Assembly (NCBI GenBank): GCA_029265405.1
Contig: JAJUJI010000005.1
Span: forward strand, 121,309 to 185,308
Source of the DNA: Clostridiales bacterium
GTDB lineage: Bacteria; Bacillota; Clostridia; Oscillospirales; Oscillospiraceae
Length of the DNA stretch: 64,000 bases
Direction of reading: 5' to 3'
In this document: positions 26,601-33,333 of the stretch, piece after piece
Numbering within the stretch: position 1 is the first letter of the stretch
Layout: each line of letters starts with the position of its first letter
Position numbers and translations under genes: made by a program
Notes under the pieces: model-generated
The model's database searches: none
Seen by the model: only the letters and a program-made list of their open reading frames with translations
Told to the model about the DNA's origin: nothing

Positions 26601-27223
26601 ACAGCCATATCGACCTCTGCGGCGCTGAAGGGGATGTGCTGGGAAACACAGGTGTGAGCGGATTTGCAATGAATATACAAAACAGCAATATTACCCGCTG
26701 CTATGCGTCCGGGCTGGTGGGAGGAAACAAAGATCCCGAACAGTTTGGAGAGCTTCCATGGAGTGCGGCAGGATTTGCAGCTTTTGTTTCAAGCAGCACT
26801 TTGACGGATAATTATTTCGCCGGGCAAATGGAAGAAAGTGATGATTATGGCGGTGCTTTTAATGGCATGGGATGGGGAGCCGGCTTTGTACAACGGGCCA
26901 CAAATGCCGTCATCCAAAACGCCTATGTGTCGGGCAATATCGCCAACAACTTTGCCTTTGCGTACCAAATCACAGGCAGTGGCACCGACATTTCAGGCTG
27001 CTACTGGAATGCGACGGAAAACCCCTCAGCCTCAGCCTTCGATGACAACAGCAGCGGCGTTGCGGTCGAAATCGAAGCCAAGACCGGCGAAGAGCTTAAG
27101 CAGATTGCCACCTTTGAACACTGGAACATATCGGAGGAAGGATCCGGTGAAAACACCATCTGGTTCATAAAGGAAGGGGAAAAATACCCGTACTTCAATC
27201 CGGACTACGTGCCTGTCAGATGA
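23663..27223 (+). CDS. Secreted S-layer-homology protein with Ig-like repeats and a GLUG-type beta-helix
   Basis: About 1186 residues. A signal peptide (basic MENRKRK, hydrophobic core, cleavage near SAYAA) is followed by three SLH domains (about 38-88, 96-150, 154-210), which anchor proteins to secondary cell-wall polymer. A valine/isoleucine-rich beta segment (about 215-370) comes next. Two tandem Ig-like repeats (about 399-480 and 489-572) share ITGVxIxGxATxGxxVYAEVSP and the TYQWQR block. A long repeat-rich part (about 590-1150) has GGLIG, GGFIGYA and GGFAGW motifs of GLUG-type right-handed beta-helices. It is probably a cell-surface adhesin or glycan-binding protein. GAGGTGAT precedes tandem ATGs at 23660 and 23663; the second is better spaced. 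The gene stands alone, with its own terminator, beside eroded mobile genes. Confidence 0.85.
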   Translation: MENRKRKILSMMLAFILLLSLMPSAYAAEAGVQDGLPFSDIKGHWAEKTITEHARKGFLKGYPDGAFRPDQGMKRCELFALINRYFGLIQQGGDNFEDVKGTEWYAPDTARARYYGYLEGLKAKPEEFATREDVVEMVSLLLDLAEQERSSEAIDFSDIGNLDEGTKENILSFSQMGYLQGYPDGTFKPDRIINRAEIMTIAENVLGYIVTSQEDLENIPSGVIKITVIKPGIVIKDKAIEADIYITPGVAGDITIQNCTIKGKLEIGGGSAGKPVILENVTADKVLITKAKEEPKLSIKSSDIGELKIKSTAKIDTDSKTTITEARINAGTQISGEGKIKKAHIGSNNVKLYKKPDYTEILEKDIVADIGGKKISQSNDDKGSSGVSSGSRAVVLIPITGVNITGTATVGDAVYAEVSPIGATVIYQWQRSSNGTEYEDISGAAEPSYVLTEEDEGKQIRVTAKGTGNYTGTAASSSIGPVDPFTIAITGVKISGAATIGETVYAEVSPAGATVTYQWQRGKRITEFADISGATGQSYTLTEDDHDLKVRVVVNGTGSYTGTAASDAIEPAWDPVTARIHEGWIPIANKQELNQIEIAAANTFGAGTKWEGIYTGGMDKKYMLVSDIDLAGDNFIPIGYDEVADTASDFTGALSGEGYAIQNLAISRDRELQGLFSRLGSGALITGVRLENPSVTAKSRFGALAGEAQGAAIEDCAVSGVNLDVSSKATSLDNANRYIGGLIGRSTGTRYSGCLVENLAMVVHEPEFDNYFLRNVGGVTGLLDGGSISDTRADGVHVELVNEFPGNYSAIFASGGLAGELQNTSDETLTVDNCTVSGLTLIVGAPQFLDTGTGGLIGVADTVNSGVPTNGDIVIKNSGASGLIQGKGSFLATEKVGGFIGYANGTNAPSGYITIENCTASVDISNLDINPSYLDVYIQNGPAGGFASKLIKTDVKNCHAYGDLDSAFLSGGGFAGWILDSHIDLCGAEGDVLGNTGVSGFAMNIQNSNITRCYASGLVGGNKDPEQFGELPWSAAGFAAFVSSSTLTDNYFAGQMEESDDYGGAFNGMGWGAGFVQRATNAVIQNAYVSGNIANNFAFAYQITGSGTDISGCYWNATENPSASAFDDNSSGVAVEIEAKTGEELKQIATFEHWNISEEGSGENTIWFIKEGEKYPYFNPDYVPVR

Positions 27224-27245
27224 TTTTTGCTCCGCGGCACAATCA

Positions 27246-27280
27246 TTTAAAGGCGTCGGCTTGCCGCCGGCGCCTTTAAA
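27246..27280 (+). terminator. Terminator of the SLH-protein gene
   Basis: A 15-bp stem TTTAAAGGCGTCGGC (27246-27260) / GCCGGCGCCTTTAAA (27266-27280) with one G-T wobble and loop TTGCC, 23 bp after the stop codon. The A/T ends of the stem supply the U tract in both directions. Confidence 0.7.
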
Positions 27281-27456
27281 TGCATATTGTAAGCAGTCAG
27301 GTAAAATGCACGAATATTCGCGACAAAGTGCACAGTTTTAAGGTAAGCGTCAAGCGTGAGGACACATAGGCAAACAGCGAAAAGCATGCCATAATGCTTT
27401 CAAAGGATCCTAATACCAAGCGAAATGGGAACCCAATAGGAGCAGGAGGCAGGAAT

Positions 27457-27830
27457 ATGCAGAAAACAGCGCAGGATTTTCGTCATGAGGAATGGAAGCC
27501 GCAGGCGGAGGAATGCCAAAGCGCATCGCCGACATCGCGGACACGCTCGGAAAGGCTGGGGCGAAGGTGCTTACAACCCTTTACGACCCGTCAACGCAGG
27601 ATGCTACGGCATATTTCAGGGGTATGGAGGCTTACTATAACGCTGGAATAACAGGAAAAAGTATCGACAGCGTTAATGTTGCGGCAGACGATGGCGGCGT
27701 CCTGACCGCCGCGCAACGGGAAGCGGCTTATCGGGCCGGGAAGGACGACGCGGCGGCGGGCAAATCCGCGGAGCCTGGCGAACAGACAGACTATGCTCTC
27801 AACAGAGAAAACATTGAAACGGAGGATAAA
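27457..27830 (+). pseudogene. Remnant of a mobile-element gene, broken by a frameshift
   Basis: AGGAGG precedes an ATG at 27457, but that frame (MQKTAQDFRHEEWKPQAEE) loses coding character near 27510. The sense continues in another frame, which is open from 27492: GKAGAKVLTTLYDPSTQDA, then GMEAYYNAGITGKS and TAAQREAAYRAGKDDAAAG. The last two blocks recall alternating AYY-AG and AAY-AG repeats in very large multidomain proteins of clostridial conjugative elements and phages; I cannot name the family with certainty. Only about 110 codons remain, so this is a fragment. The same frame stays open to 28046, but after 27835 another frame is the better coding candidate. Confidence 0.45.
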
Positions 27831-27834
27831 ATTT

Positions 27835-28023
27835 ATGACGAACAGGTACAGGGAGCCGCGCGTGGCGGTGGAGACGGAGAACGGGCATACAGTCTGGCTG
27901 CCTCAGAGCAAAGCGGAAGCGTGGAGGCGCGGGCAGGAGGCGCTCAGGCGGAAGGACCCGGAAGCTCTCAGGCGGAAAGAGCGGCTCAAATCCGAGCTGC
28001 TGTCGAAGCTCAGGGAGTTGTAA
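27835..28023 (+). CDS. Small basic hypothetical protein, mobile-element associated
   Basis: 62 residues, rich in Arg, Lys and Glu, with GGAGG nine bases before the ATG. The protein has a short beta-like start (REPRVAVETENGHTVWLP), then a charged helix (KAEAWRRGQEALRRKDPEA and onward). It has no match I can name. Small proteins of this kind are frequent near the ends of clostridial integrative elements. It overlaps an alternative frame that continues from the upstream remnant. The ribosome binding site and helix periodicity favour this frame. Confidence 0.45.
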   Translation: MTNRYREPRVAVETENGHTVWLPQSKAEAWRRGQEALRRKDPEALRRKERLKSELLSKLREL

Positions 28024-28058
28024 GCGAGAGCACCGCCGGGCAATGAAGTTGTTTACGT

Positions 28059-28075
28059 GGGTTCGAATCCCTCCA
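28059..28075 (+). repeat. 17-bp tRNA T-arm-like sequence identical to the 3' part of tRNA-Arg (possible att remnant)
   Basis: GGGTTCGAATCCCTCCA occurs here and at 42799-42815 inside the tRNA-Arg gene, in the same orientation. No tRNA body precedes this copy and no acceptor complement follows. Such isolated tRNA 3' pieces are typical attachment-site halves left by integrative elements. A chance match is possible, because T arms are conserved. Confidence 0.4.
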
Positions 28076-28150
28076 GCATTTCAAGAAGGCCCAATGTCAT
28101 CTATGAAACTGAGGGACAAAAAATTGAGGGTAAAAACCCCCGAAAAGGCG

Positions 28151-28180
28151 GATGCCATGCGGCTTTGACCGCATGGCATC
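28151..28180 (-). terminator. Terminator of tmRNA
   Basis: A perfect 12-bp stem GATGCCATGCGG (28151-28162) / CCGCATGGCATC (28169-28180) with a 6-base loop, 19 bp beyond the tmRNA CCA end. On the minus strand CGCCTTTTCGGGGGTTTTT follows. Confidence 0.7.
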
Positions 28181-28198
28181 TATATTCGCCTAAATTGA

Positions 28199-28557
28199 TG
28201 GTGGAGGCGAGGGGAGTCGAACCCCTGTCCGAAAGTATGCAAACAAAACCTTCTCCGTGCGCAGACGGTTATTTCGAGCTTACGCCCCTTTCCCCTTCAC
28301 AAAGGCAAGCCGACACGCCCCTGAGTCAGGTAGCTTCATCATGCATGGCGCGCTCAAAGCTTTGCGCGCTCACGTCCGCCACTAAATCGACGCCCGCAAC
28401 CGGCCCGTGGCCCCTCCGGCGCAGACGGGCAGCCTTAAGCGGCTACCAGTTCGCTATAATCGTTGTTGTTTAATTTATAATCGCTCATTTTATGGATGCT
28501 GAGCGCATCCGCACGCTTATCTTGCCTGCACGCCCCCGTCGAAACCATTACGCCCCC
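28199..28557 (-). ncRNA. ssrA: Transfer-messenger RNA
   Basis: 359 nt. The 5' end (minus strand) GGGGGCGTAATGGTTTCGAC is the classic tmRNA start, and the 3' end GGGGTTCGACTCCCC with an encoded CCA forms the T arm. Acceptor halves GGGGGCG and CGCCTCC pair with one G-U. The tag-coding stretch ends with codons for NNNDYSELVAA then TAA; aligning the resume site with Escherichia gives a probable tag DYKLNNNDYSELVAA. tmRNA rescues stalled ribosomes together with SmpB, whose gene is just upstream on the same strand, with the cyclophilin between. The VAA rather than LAA C-terminus is a variant still compatible with ClpX recognition. Confidence 0.97.
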
Positions 28558-28564
28558 ATGTACG

Positions 28565-29089
28565 TCACTTCTTCTTTTCGGGCGCTGGATAGTCTACCCC
28601 GAAGGTGTCCACAGTAACCTTTTTCATGCGTTGGGCCTTGATTGGCTTATCGTTGCCGTCGGTCGGCGTATTTACTATTTTATCCACGGCCTCCATGCCG
28701 GATACTACTTTGCCGAAAGCGCAGTAATCCCCGTCGAGGTGCGGAGCGTCGTCCACCATAATAAAAAACTGGCTTCCCGCCGAGTCGGGTCTTGAGCTGC
28801 GCGCCATTGAAAGAACTCCGCGCGTATGCTTAAGGTCGTTCTTAAAACCGTTTGAAGAAAACTCCCCCTTGATACTGTACCCCGGGCCGCCTGTACCCGA
28901 GCCGGACGGGCAGCCGCCCTGAATCATGAATCCGGGTATTACCCTGTGAAAAATCAGCCCGTCATAGAAGCCGGATTTGACCAATTCGATAAAATTATTG
29001 ACAGTGTTTGAGGCTGTCTCGGGATACAGCTCCATCTCAATCTTGTCGCCGTTCTGCATCTCTATCGTTACCAGGGGATTCTTACTCAT
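28565..29089 (-). CDS. ppiB: Peptidyl-prolyl cis-trans isomerase, cyclophilin type
   Basis: About 174 residues, cytosolic (no signal peptide). The catalytic Arg and Phe are in [14 protein letters not shown], and the GSQFFI and [13 protein letters not shown] blocks complete the active site. The tryptophan that confers cyclosporin binding is not seen at the usual place. The ATG at 29089 overlaps the end of smpB by 8 bases; GGAAG lies 7 bases upstream. A TTG at 29095 is an inferior alternative. It forms one run smpB-ppiB-ssrA. Confidence 0.95.
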   Translation of the reverse strand: MSKNPLVTIEMQNGDKIEMELYPETASNTVNNFIELVKSGFYDGLIFHRVIPGFMIQGGCPSGSGTGGPGYSIKGEFSSNGFKNDLKHTRGVLSMARSSRPDSAGSQFFIMVDDAPHLDGDYCAFGKVVSGMEAVDKIVNTPTDGNDKPIKAQRMKKVTVDTFGVDYPAPEKKK

Positions 29090-29558
29090 TGTCAAACTTC
29101 CTTCCTTTCAGCGCTTTATCCATTTCGCGCCTGGCGCTGCGCTCGGCGTCCGCGTCGCGCTTGTCATGCAGCTTTTTTCCCTTGCACAGCCCCAGCTCCA
29201 CCTTGACGCGGCAGCCGCTGAAATAAAGTGAAAGCGGAATAAGCGCGTATCCCTCCTGCATTACCTTTCCGTACAGGCGCATTATCTCTCTTTTGTGCAT
29301 CAGCAGGCGCCTCGGCCGCATAGGGTCTTTATTGAATATGCTGCCCTTTTCGTACGGGCTGATATGCATGCCCCGGACAAACAATTCCCCGTCGCTTACC
29401 GTGCAGAAAGAATCCTTGAGATTTACCCCGCCTTGCCGTATGGACTTTACCTCCGTCCCAGCAAGGGATATTCCGGCCTCAAAGCGGTCTTCCACATAGT
29501 AATCGTGAAAGGCTTTGCGGTTAGCCGCTATTTGCTTTTTGGCGGACGAAGCTTCCAC
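29082..29558 (-). CDS. smpB: SsrA-binding protein
   Basis: 158 residues. Family blocks [46 protein letters not shown] and the basic C-terminal tail ([10 protein letters not shown] and onward, which enters the mRNA channel) are all present. It binds tmRNA and delivers it to stalled ribosomes. The start is GTG at 29558 with AGGAAGG nine bases before it. Its 3' end contains the ribosome binding site of ppiB, and ssrA lies 525 bp further on, a functional cluster common in Firmicutes. Confidence 0.96.
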   Translation of the reverse strand: MEASSAKKQIAANRKAFHDYYVEDRFEAGISLAGTEVKSIRQGGVNLKDSFCTVSDGELFVRGMHISPYEKGSIFNKDPMRPRRLLMHKREIMRLYGKVMQEGYALIPLSLYFSGCRVKVELGLCKGKKLHDKRDADAERSARREMDKALKGRKFDNE

Positions 29559-29670
29559 AAATATCTGCCTTCCTGCTCAGTGCGCGACTTATCGCTATTT
29601 CTTTGTTGCGCTGCAACCCGCACATCAATCTTAGCGCGGTTGTCAATATGGAAAGAACGCTCTGTTTAAA

Positions 29671-29696
29671 AAAGACGACCCATTCGGGCCGTCTTT
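29671..29696 (-). terminator. Rho-independent terminator of the tRNA-Leu pair
   Basis: On the minus strand AAAGACGGCCC and GGGTCGTCTTT pair (one G-T) around loop GAAT and run into TTTTTTAAA. The stem begins at the encoded CCA of the second tRNA. Confidence 0.75.
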
Positions 29697-29783
29697 GGTG
29701 CGCGAGGCGGGACTTGAACCCGCACGTGCGTATTGCACACTAGAACCTGAATCTAGCGAGTCTGCCAATTCCACCACTCGCGC
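29696..29783 (-). tRNA. tRNA-Leu (anticodon CAG)
   Basis: 88 nt including the encoded CCA. The acceptor stem GCGCGAG/CTCGCGC is perfect, the anticodon arm CTAGA-TTCAGGT-TCTAG gives CAG, a long variable arm marks class II, and the T arm is GCGGGTTCAAGTCCCGC. It reads CUG. Confidence 0.96.
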
Positions 29784-29790
29784 ATGCTTC

Positions 29791-29875
29791 TGGTGCGAGA
29801 GATGGGACTTGAACCCACACGCCATACGACACACGCCCCTCAAACGTGCCTGTCTACCAATTCCAGCACTCTCGC
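29791..29875 (-). tRNA. tRNA-Leu (anticodon GAG)
   Basis: 85 nt including CCA. The acceptor is GCGAGAG/CTCTCGC, the anticodon arm CACGT-TTGAGGG-GCGTG gives GAG, and it has a class II variable arm. It is seven bases upstream of the CAG tRNA in the same transcript. Confidence 0.95.
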
Positions 29876-29927
29876 AAATAGGCTTTGATGCTACCCGCCA
29901 TGACCATTCATGACAGAAGGCTTAATC

Positions 29928-29956
29928 ATTATAGTAATTCAAGCCCGATTTGTCAA
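29928..29956 (-). promoter_or_regulatory. Perfect-consensus promoter of the tRNA-Leu operon
   Basis: TTGACA (29951-29956), 17 bp, TATAAT (29928-29933) on the minus strand. Both hexamers match exactly, as usual for stable-RNA genes. Confidence 0.8.
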
Positions 29957-29968
29957 CACCAAAATTCC

Positions 29969-30784
29969 CTATTTATACGCTGAAGCGTATTTTTTATAGT
30001 CCAGCACGGAGGATAAAGCCGTTAATACATTATGCATCTTCAAATCATCGTAATCGCTTCGTATGTCGCTGGCCAGCACTGCCGAGCCGCCTCTCGGCAG
30101 CGACACCGTGGCTACGGTGCCCTTTTCGTGCGAGGAGGTTATTATTATGCTGCCCCCATGCATTCTGGCAATGCTTTCCGCCACGCTGATGCCAAGACCC
30201 ACGCCTTTTTTAGGCTCGTACCCGTCGATTTCGCGCACAAAATCCTCAAACAGTATAGGCATGGTATCGTTGCTTACCCCATGGCCGTTATCTGAAACCG
30301 CGAGTATAACATAATCGTCGTTTTTATCGACGGAAAGGGTCACCTTCCCTCCCTTGTCGCAATGCAGAAAGCTGTTGGCCAAAAGGTTCAGAAGCATTCT
30401 TTCAAGCTTTGAATAGTCCGCCGTCAGCACGACGTCGGTCTTGCATTTTTTAAAGGTCAAGGTTATTCCCGTAGTGTCCGTAAGAACCGAAACCGTGTCC
30501 GCCAGCTTCCCGCAAAGCTCATTCACGTCCACAGCCCGGAAGGTGTAAGGCGCTTCATTAGCGGCGCCTGCGCCCAGCTCGCCGAGATTTTGAGCGATAT
30601 AAAGGAGACTGTACTGCGTGTGCCTGAGCATTGCCAAATAATCGTCCAGCTTGGAATAGTCCTTCTCCTCAAGCTTTTTCATCATCAGGTCCACCGCCGA
30701 AAACGATACGTTAAGCGTATTCAGCATGGCTATGCTTATGTTCTCCATCAGCTTCGCCGTATCCTTATCCGATATAACGCACAT
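29969..30784 (-). CDS. Soluble sensor histidine kinase-like ATP-binding protein
   Basis: About 271 residues. An N-terminal helical part (about 1-95) carries a possible phospho-acceptor in MLRHTQYSLLYIAQNLGEL. A GHKL ATPase domain (about 110-240) follows with the N box ERMLLNLLANSFLH, G1 SDNGHGVSND and G2 KGVGLGISVAESIA. No membrane segment, PAS or HAMP domain is present and no response-regulator gene is adjacent. It could be an orphan cytosolic kinase, a phosphatase of another system, or a sporulation-type kinase. The ATG at 30784 is taken as start (a TTG at 30817 has a weaker context). Its own promoter lies about 90 bp upstream, with a CCCGGCC hairpin (30828-30849) in the leader. Confidence 0.78.
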   Translation of the reverse strand: MCVISDKDTAKLMENISIAMLNTLNVSFSAVDLMMKKLEEKDYSKLDDYLAMLRHTQYSLLYIAQNLGELGAGAANEAPYTFRAVDVNELCGKLADTVSVLTDTTGITLTFKKCKTDVVLTADYSKLERMLLNLLANSFLHCDKGGKVTLSVDKNDDYVILAVSDNGHGVSNDTMPILFEDFVREIDGYEPKKGVGLGISVAESIARMHGGSIIITSSHEKGTVATVSLPRGGSAVLASDIRSDYDDLKMHNVLTALSSVLDYKKYASAYK

Positions 30785-30873
30785 TTTAAACCACTCTTTC
30801 CGCCGAAATTTCTGCAAATTGAAACCGCCCGGCCGTGCGCCTGGCCGGGATCAATTTAATGGCATCACCGATT

Positions 30874-30902
30874 ATTATAACATGCCATATAATTCCTGTA
30901 AA
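30874..30902 (-). promoter_or_regulatory. Sigma-A promoter of the kinase-like gene
   Basis: TTTACA (30897-30902), 17 bp, TATAAT (30874-30879) on the minus strand. Confidence 0.65.
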
Positions 30903-31044
30903 CACTAAATATCTACAAATTTGTATATTTTTAAACCCTCAAAATCATAAGACAAATAAATTGGCTCGTATATATGGCTTCAGGCTTCATATAATTGAAG
31001 CTGCAGGGATCGCGCCTGGACCAATATTCAATTTAGGAGGCAAT

Positions 31045-31260
31045 ATGACGGGCCATAAAAACAGCGGCGCTTCCGGGAACCGCTCAAGCTCATACTCGCC
31101 GGAAAGCGGCGTCGGCATCAGCGCCAACGACATCTTTCCGGATATAAACAAGAAGCTCGCGGAGCGTGATTACGCGCAGCGCAGGGACGGGGCGTATGCC
31201 GAGGACTACATGCTGTCCGACTCGGAAATACTCGATTTTTCCGACGCCGCCGATTCCTGA
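31045..31260 (+). CDS. Small acidic hypothetical protein
   Basis: 71 residues with a strong TTAGGAGG four bases before the ATG and a 17-bp terminator downstream, so it is a complete one-gene unit. The N-terminal 25 residues are Ser/Gly-rich and probably unstructured; the rest is charged with an acidic end (LSDSEILDFSDAADS). No cysteines, signal peptide or membrane segment is present. I do not recognise it. It is divergent from the kinase-like gene, and a TATAAT at 30990-30995 may be its -10 element. Confidence 0.65.
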   Translation: MTGHKNSGASGNRSSSYSPESGVGISANDIFPDINKKLAERDYAQRRDGAYAEDYMLSDSEILDFSDAADS

Positions 31261-31686
31261 GCTTATTATATCTTCGCACTCCTACGGCTAACTATAACCG
31301 ATATAGGGCGGCGTTAAACATGGCGCTTCAGCGCAACTCAAGCAAAAGTGAGGCGCCGATATACGGCAAACGGCCGCTATAGCCAAAAAACGGGCTATAG
31401 CGGCCGTTTTTATCAATGGCCGTGAAGCGCAGATAAGCGATAGACCGAGCCTTGAAAGGGCCTTCGAACACACCCTCCGGTTTTTACCGGCTGAGTTAAG
31501 CCATGGCAAATTCGTTTGCGTATTGAGGGCAAAAAAAAAATATTTCCGGCCAGGCTTTGCCCTCCTTCCGGTTTTTGAATTCTGAGACGCCACTCCGCCG
31601 CCCCGTCATGCAATCGCCAGCTTGAGCGCCGTTTTAGTAGGCTGTCAAGCATATGCTCCTGCCGCGCTGCCTGTCTGGCGCCGCCT
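31261..31686. other. Gene-free interval after the small gene
   Basis: Apart from the terminator at 31368-31409 I see nothing coding. A leftward open frame (31593-31288) has no ribosome binding site and lies antisense over the hairpin. The stretch 31410-31686 shows no repeat or promoter that I can defend. Confidence 0.5.
31368..31409 (+). terminator. Strong Rho-independent terminator
   Basis: A 17-bp perfect stem AAACGGCCGCTATAGCC (31368-31384) / GGCTATAGCGGCCGTTT (31393-31409) with loop AAAAAACG, followed by TTTAT. It lies 108 bp after the small gene. Confidence 0.8.
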
Positions 31687-32046
31687 TTACATCTCCCTTA
31701 CCCTGTCGGCCACTATCTCCGCCAGTCTTTTATCGGCGCCCAGAGTTCCGCCCAGGGTTATTTTTATATTCGGCCGGCGGCTGCCGAACTCCTTTATCTC
31801 CGCGGGTATATCCTCCTTTATATGGACCCCCTGGAACAGGAAATACGGTACGACCTTTATTTCGTCCGCCCCGCGCTCTATAAGGCTCAAAAGCCCCTTT
31901 TCCAGGTTTTTTTCCCTAAATTGAAGGTAGGCCTCCTCCACCATATCGCTCCCCAGCTCGGCCTTTACATACTCGGTTATCTTTCTCATGGTCCGCTCGG
32001 TGTCGCCTTCCCGGCTCCCGTGGGCCAGCAGCAGTATGCCCGTCAT
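31687..32046 (-). CDS. cbiX: Sirohydrochlorin chelatase, short CbiX type
   Basis: 119 residues, the size of the small CbiX/SirB form that dimerises to make an active site. The catalytic His is in LLLAHGSREGD, and PYFLFQGVHIKEDIP gives the second half of the site. It inserts Co2+ (cobalamin) or Fe2+ (sirohaem) into sirohydrochlorin. It is the last gene of the riboswitch-controlled operon and overlaps hemL by one base. The metal preference cannot be read from the sequence; the cobalt importer upstream favours cobalt. Confidence 0.88.
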   Translation of the reverse strand: MTGILLLAHGSREGDTERTMRKITEYVKAELGSDMVEEAYLQFREKNLEKGLLSLIERGADEIKVVPYFLFQGVHIKEDIPAEIKEFGSRRPNIKITLGGTLGADKRLAEIVADRVREM

Positions 32047-33332
32047 TATGCGCTCTCCTTAGATAAAAAATCTTCAATCGCTTCAAGTGTGGCGTCTATA
32101 TGCTCGTCCGTATGCGAAGCCGACAAAAACATAGCCTCAAACTGCGAAGGGGCAAGATATATGCCTCTTGACAGCATATGCCTGAAATAGCGGGCATAGG
32201 CCCCCGTGTCCGAGCGGCGGGCGTCGGCGTAATTTCGCACCGGGCCGGGAGCGAAGAAAAGGCTGCCCAGGGAGCCTACGAAATTCAGTGCAAGCGGCGC
32301 CGCGCATCCGCCAAGCAGCCTTTGGATGCCGCCGAAAAGGCGCGCCGACAGGGACTCCAGCCGCTCATAGACCTCGGGGTGGGCCTTAAGGTGCTCAAGC
32401 TGGGCTATGCCCGCCGCCATTGCGACCGGATTCCCGCTGAGCGTTCCGGCCTGATATACCCTTCCCAGCGGCGCAACCTGCTCCATAAGCTCCCTCCTGC
32501 CGCCATAGGCACCGACGGGGAGGCCGCCGCCTATGATCTTGCCCAGCGCCGTCAGATCCGGAATCACGCCGAAGCGCTCCTGAGCGCCTCCGAGGCTCAG
32601 GCGGAAGCCCGTAATCACCTCGTCAAAGACGAGAAGCGCGCCCTCACGGTCGCAGAGACTGCGCAGCCCGCTCAAAAAGCCCTCCCTCGGGGGCACAACA
32701 CCCATATTGGCGGCGACCGGCTCGACTATCACAGCTGCTATTTCGCCCCTGTTTTTTTCAAAAATTTCCTCCGCCATGGAAAGGTCGTTATAGGCGGCCG
32801 TAAGCGTATCCTTCGCGCAGCCCCGCGTGACGCCCGCGCTGGCGCTGACGCCTCCGGTCATAAGCCCTGAGCCTGCGCTAACAAGCATTGAATCGCAGTG
32901 TCCGTGATAGCAGCCTTCGAATTTAAGAATCTTGTCCCTGCCGGTAGCGCCCCTGGCAAGGCGCACTGCGCTCATTACCGCCTCCGTTCCGGAATTGACC
33001 ATGCGCACCATCTCAACCGAGCCGAATACGGAGCAGACAAGCTCCGCCATTCTGACCTCGTTTTCGGTGGCGGCCCCGAAGCTTAGGCCGTTTTCAACAG
33101 CCCTAACGACGGCTTCCCTTACAGCCGGATGGTTGTGCCCGAGGATCATGGGCCCCCAGGAGCCGACATAATCGATATAGCTGTTCCCGTCCTCGTCGGT
33201 GACGAGGGCCCCCGCCGCGCTTTTTATGAACCGCGGAGAGCAGCCGACGGAGCCGAAGGCCCTCACCGGGCTGTTTACGCCTCCGGGAATTACCTTTTTC
33301 GCACGCTCAAAAAGAGCTTCGGACCTGTACAT
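32046..33332 (-). CDS. hemL: Glutamate-1-semialdehyde 2,1-aminomutase
   Basis: 428 residues. The PLP lysine lies in LTALGKIIGGGLPVGAYGG, and the N-terminal block IPGGVNSPVRAF is diagnostic. It converts glutamate-1-semialdehyde to 5-aminolevulinate, the step after HemA in the C5 pathway. It lies between hemB (1-bp gap) and cbiX (1-bp overlap), so translation is coupled. Confidence 0.97.
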   Translation of the reverse strand: MYRSEALFERAKKVIPGGVNSPVRAFGSVGCSPRFIKSAAGALVTDEDGNSYIDYVGSWGPMILGHNHPAVREAVVRAVENGLSFGAATENEVRMAELVCSVFGSVEMVRMVNSGTEAVMSAVRLARGATGRDKILKFEGCYHGHCDSMLVSAGSGLMTGGVSASAGVTRGCAKDTLTAAYNDLSMAEEIFEKNRGEIAAVIVEPVAANMGVVPPREGFLSGLRSLCDREGALLVFDEVITGFRLSLGGAQERFGVIPDLTALGKIIGGGLPVGAYGGRRELMEQVAPLGRVYQAGTLSGNPVAMAAGIAQLEHLKAHPEVYERLESLSARLFGGIQRLLGGCAAPLALNFVGSLGSLFFAPGPVRNYADARRSDTGAYARYFRHMLSRGIYLAPSQFEAMFLSASHTDEHIDATLEAIEDFLSKESA

Positions 33333-33333
33333 A

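Noticed and set aside
31288..31593. Leftward 101-codon frame after the small gene
   Set aside because: It overlaps the terminator hairpin, has no ribosome binding site and shows no domain pattern.
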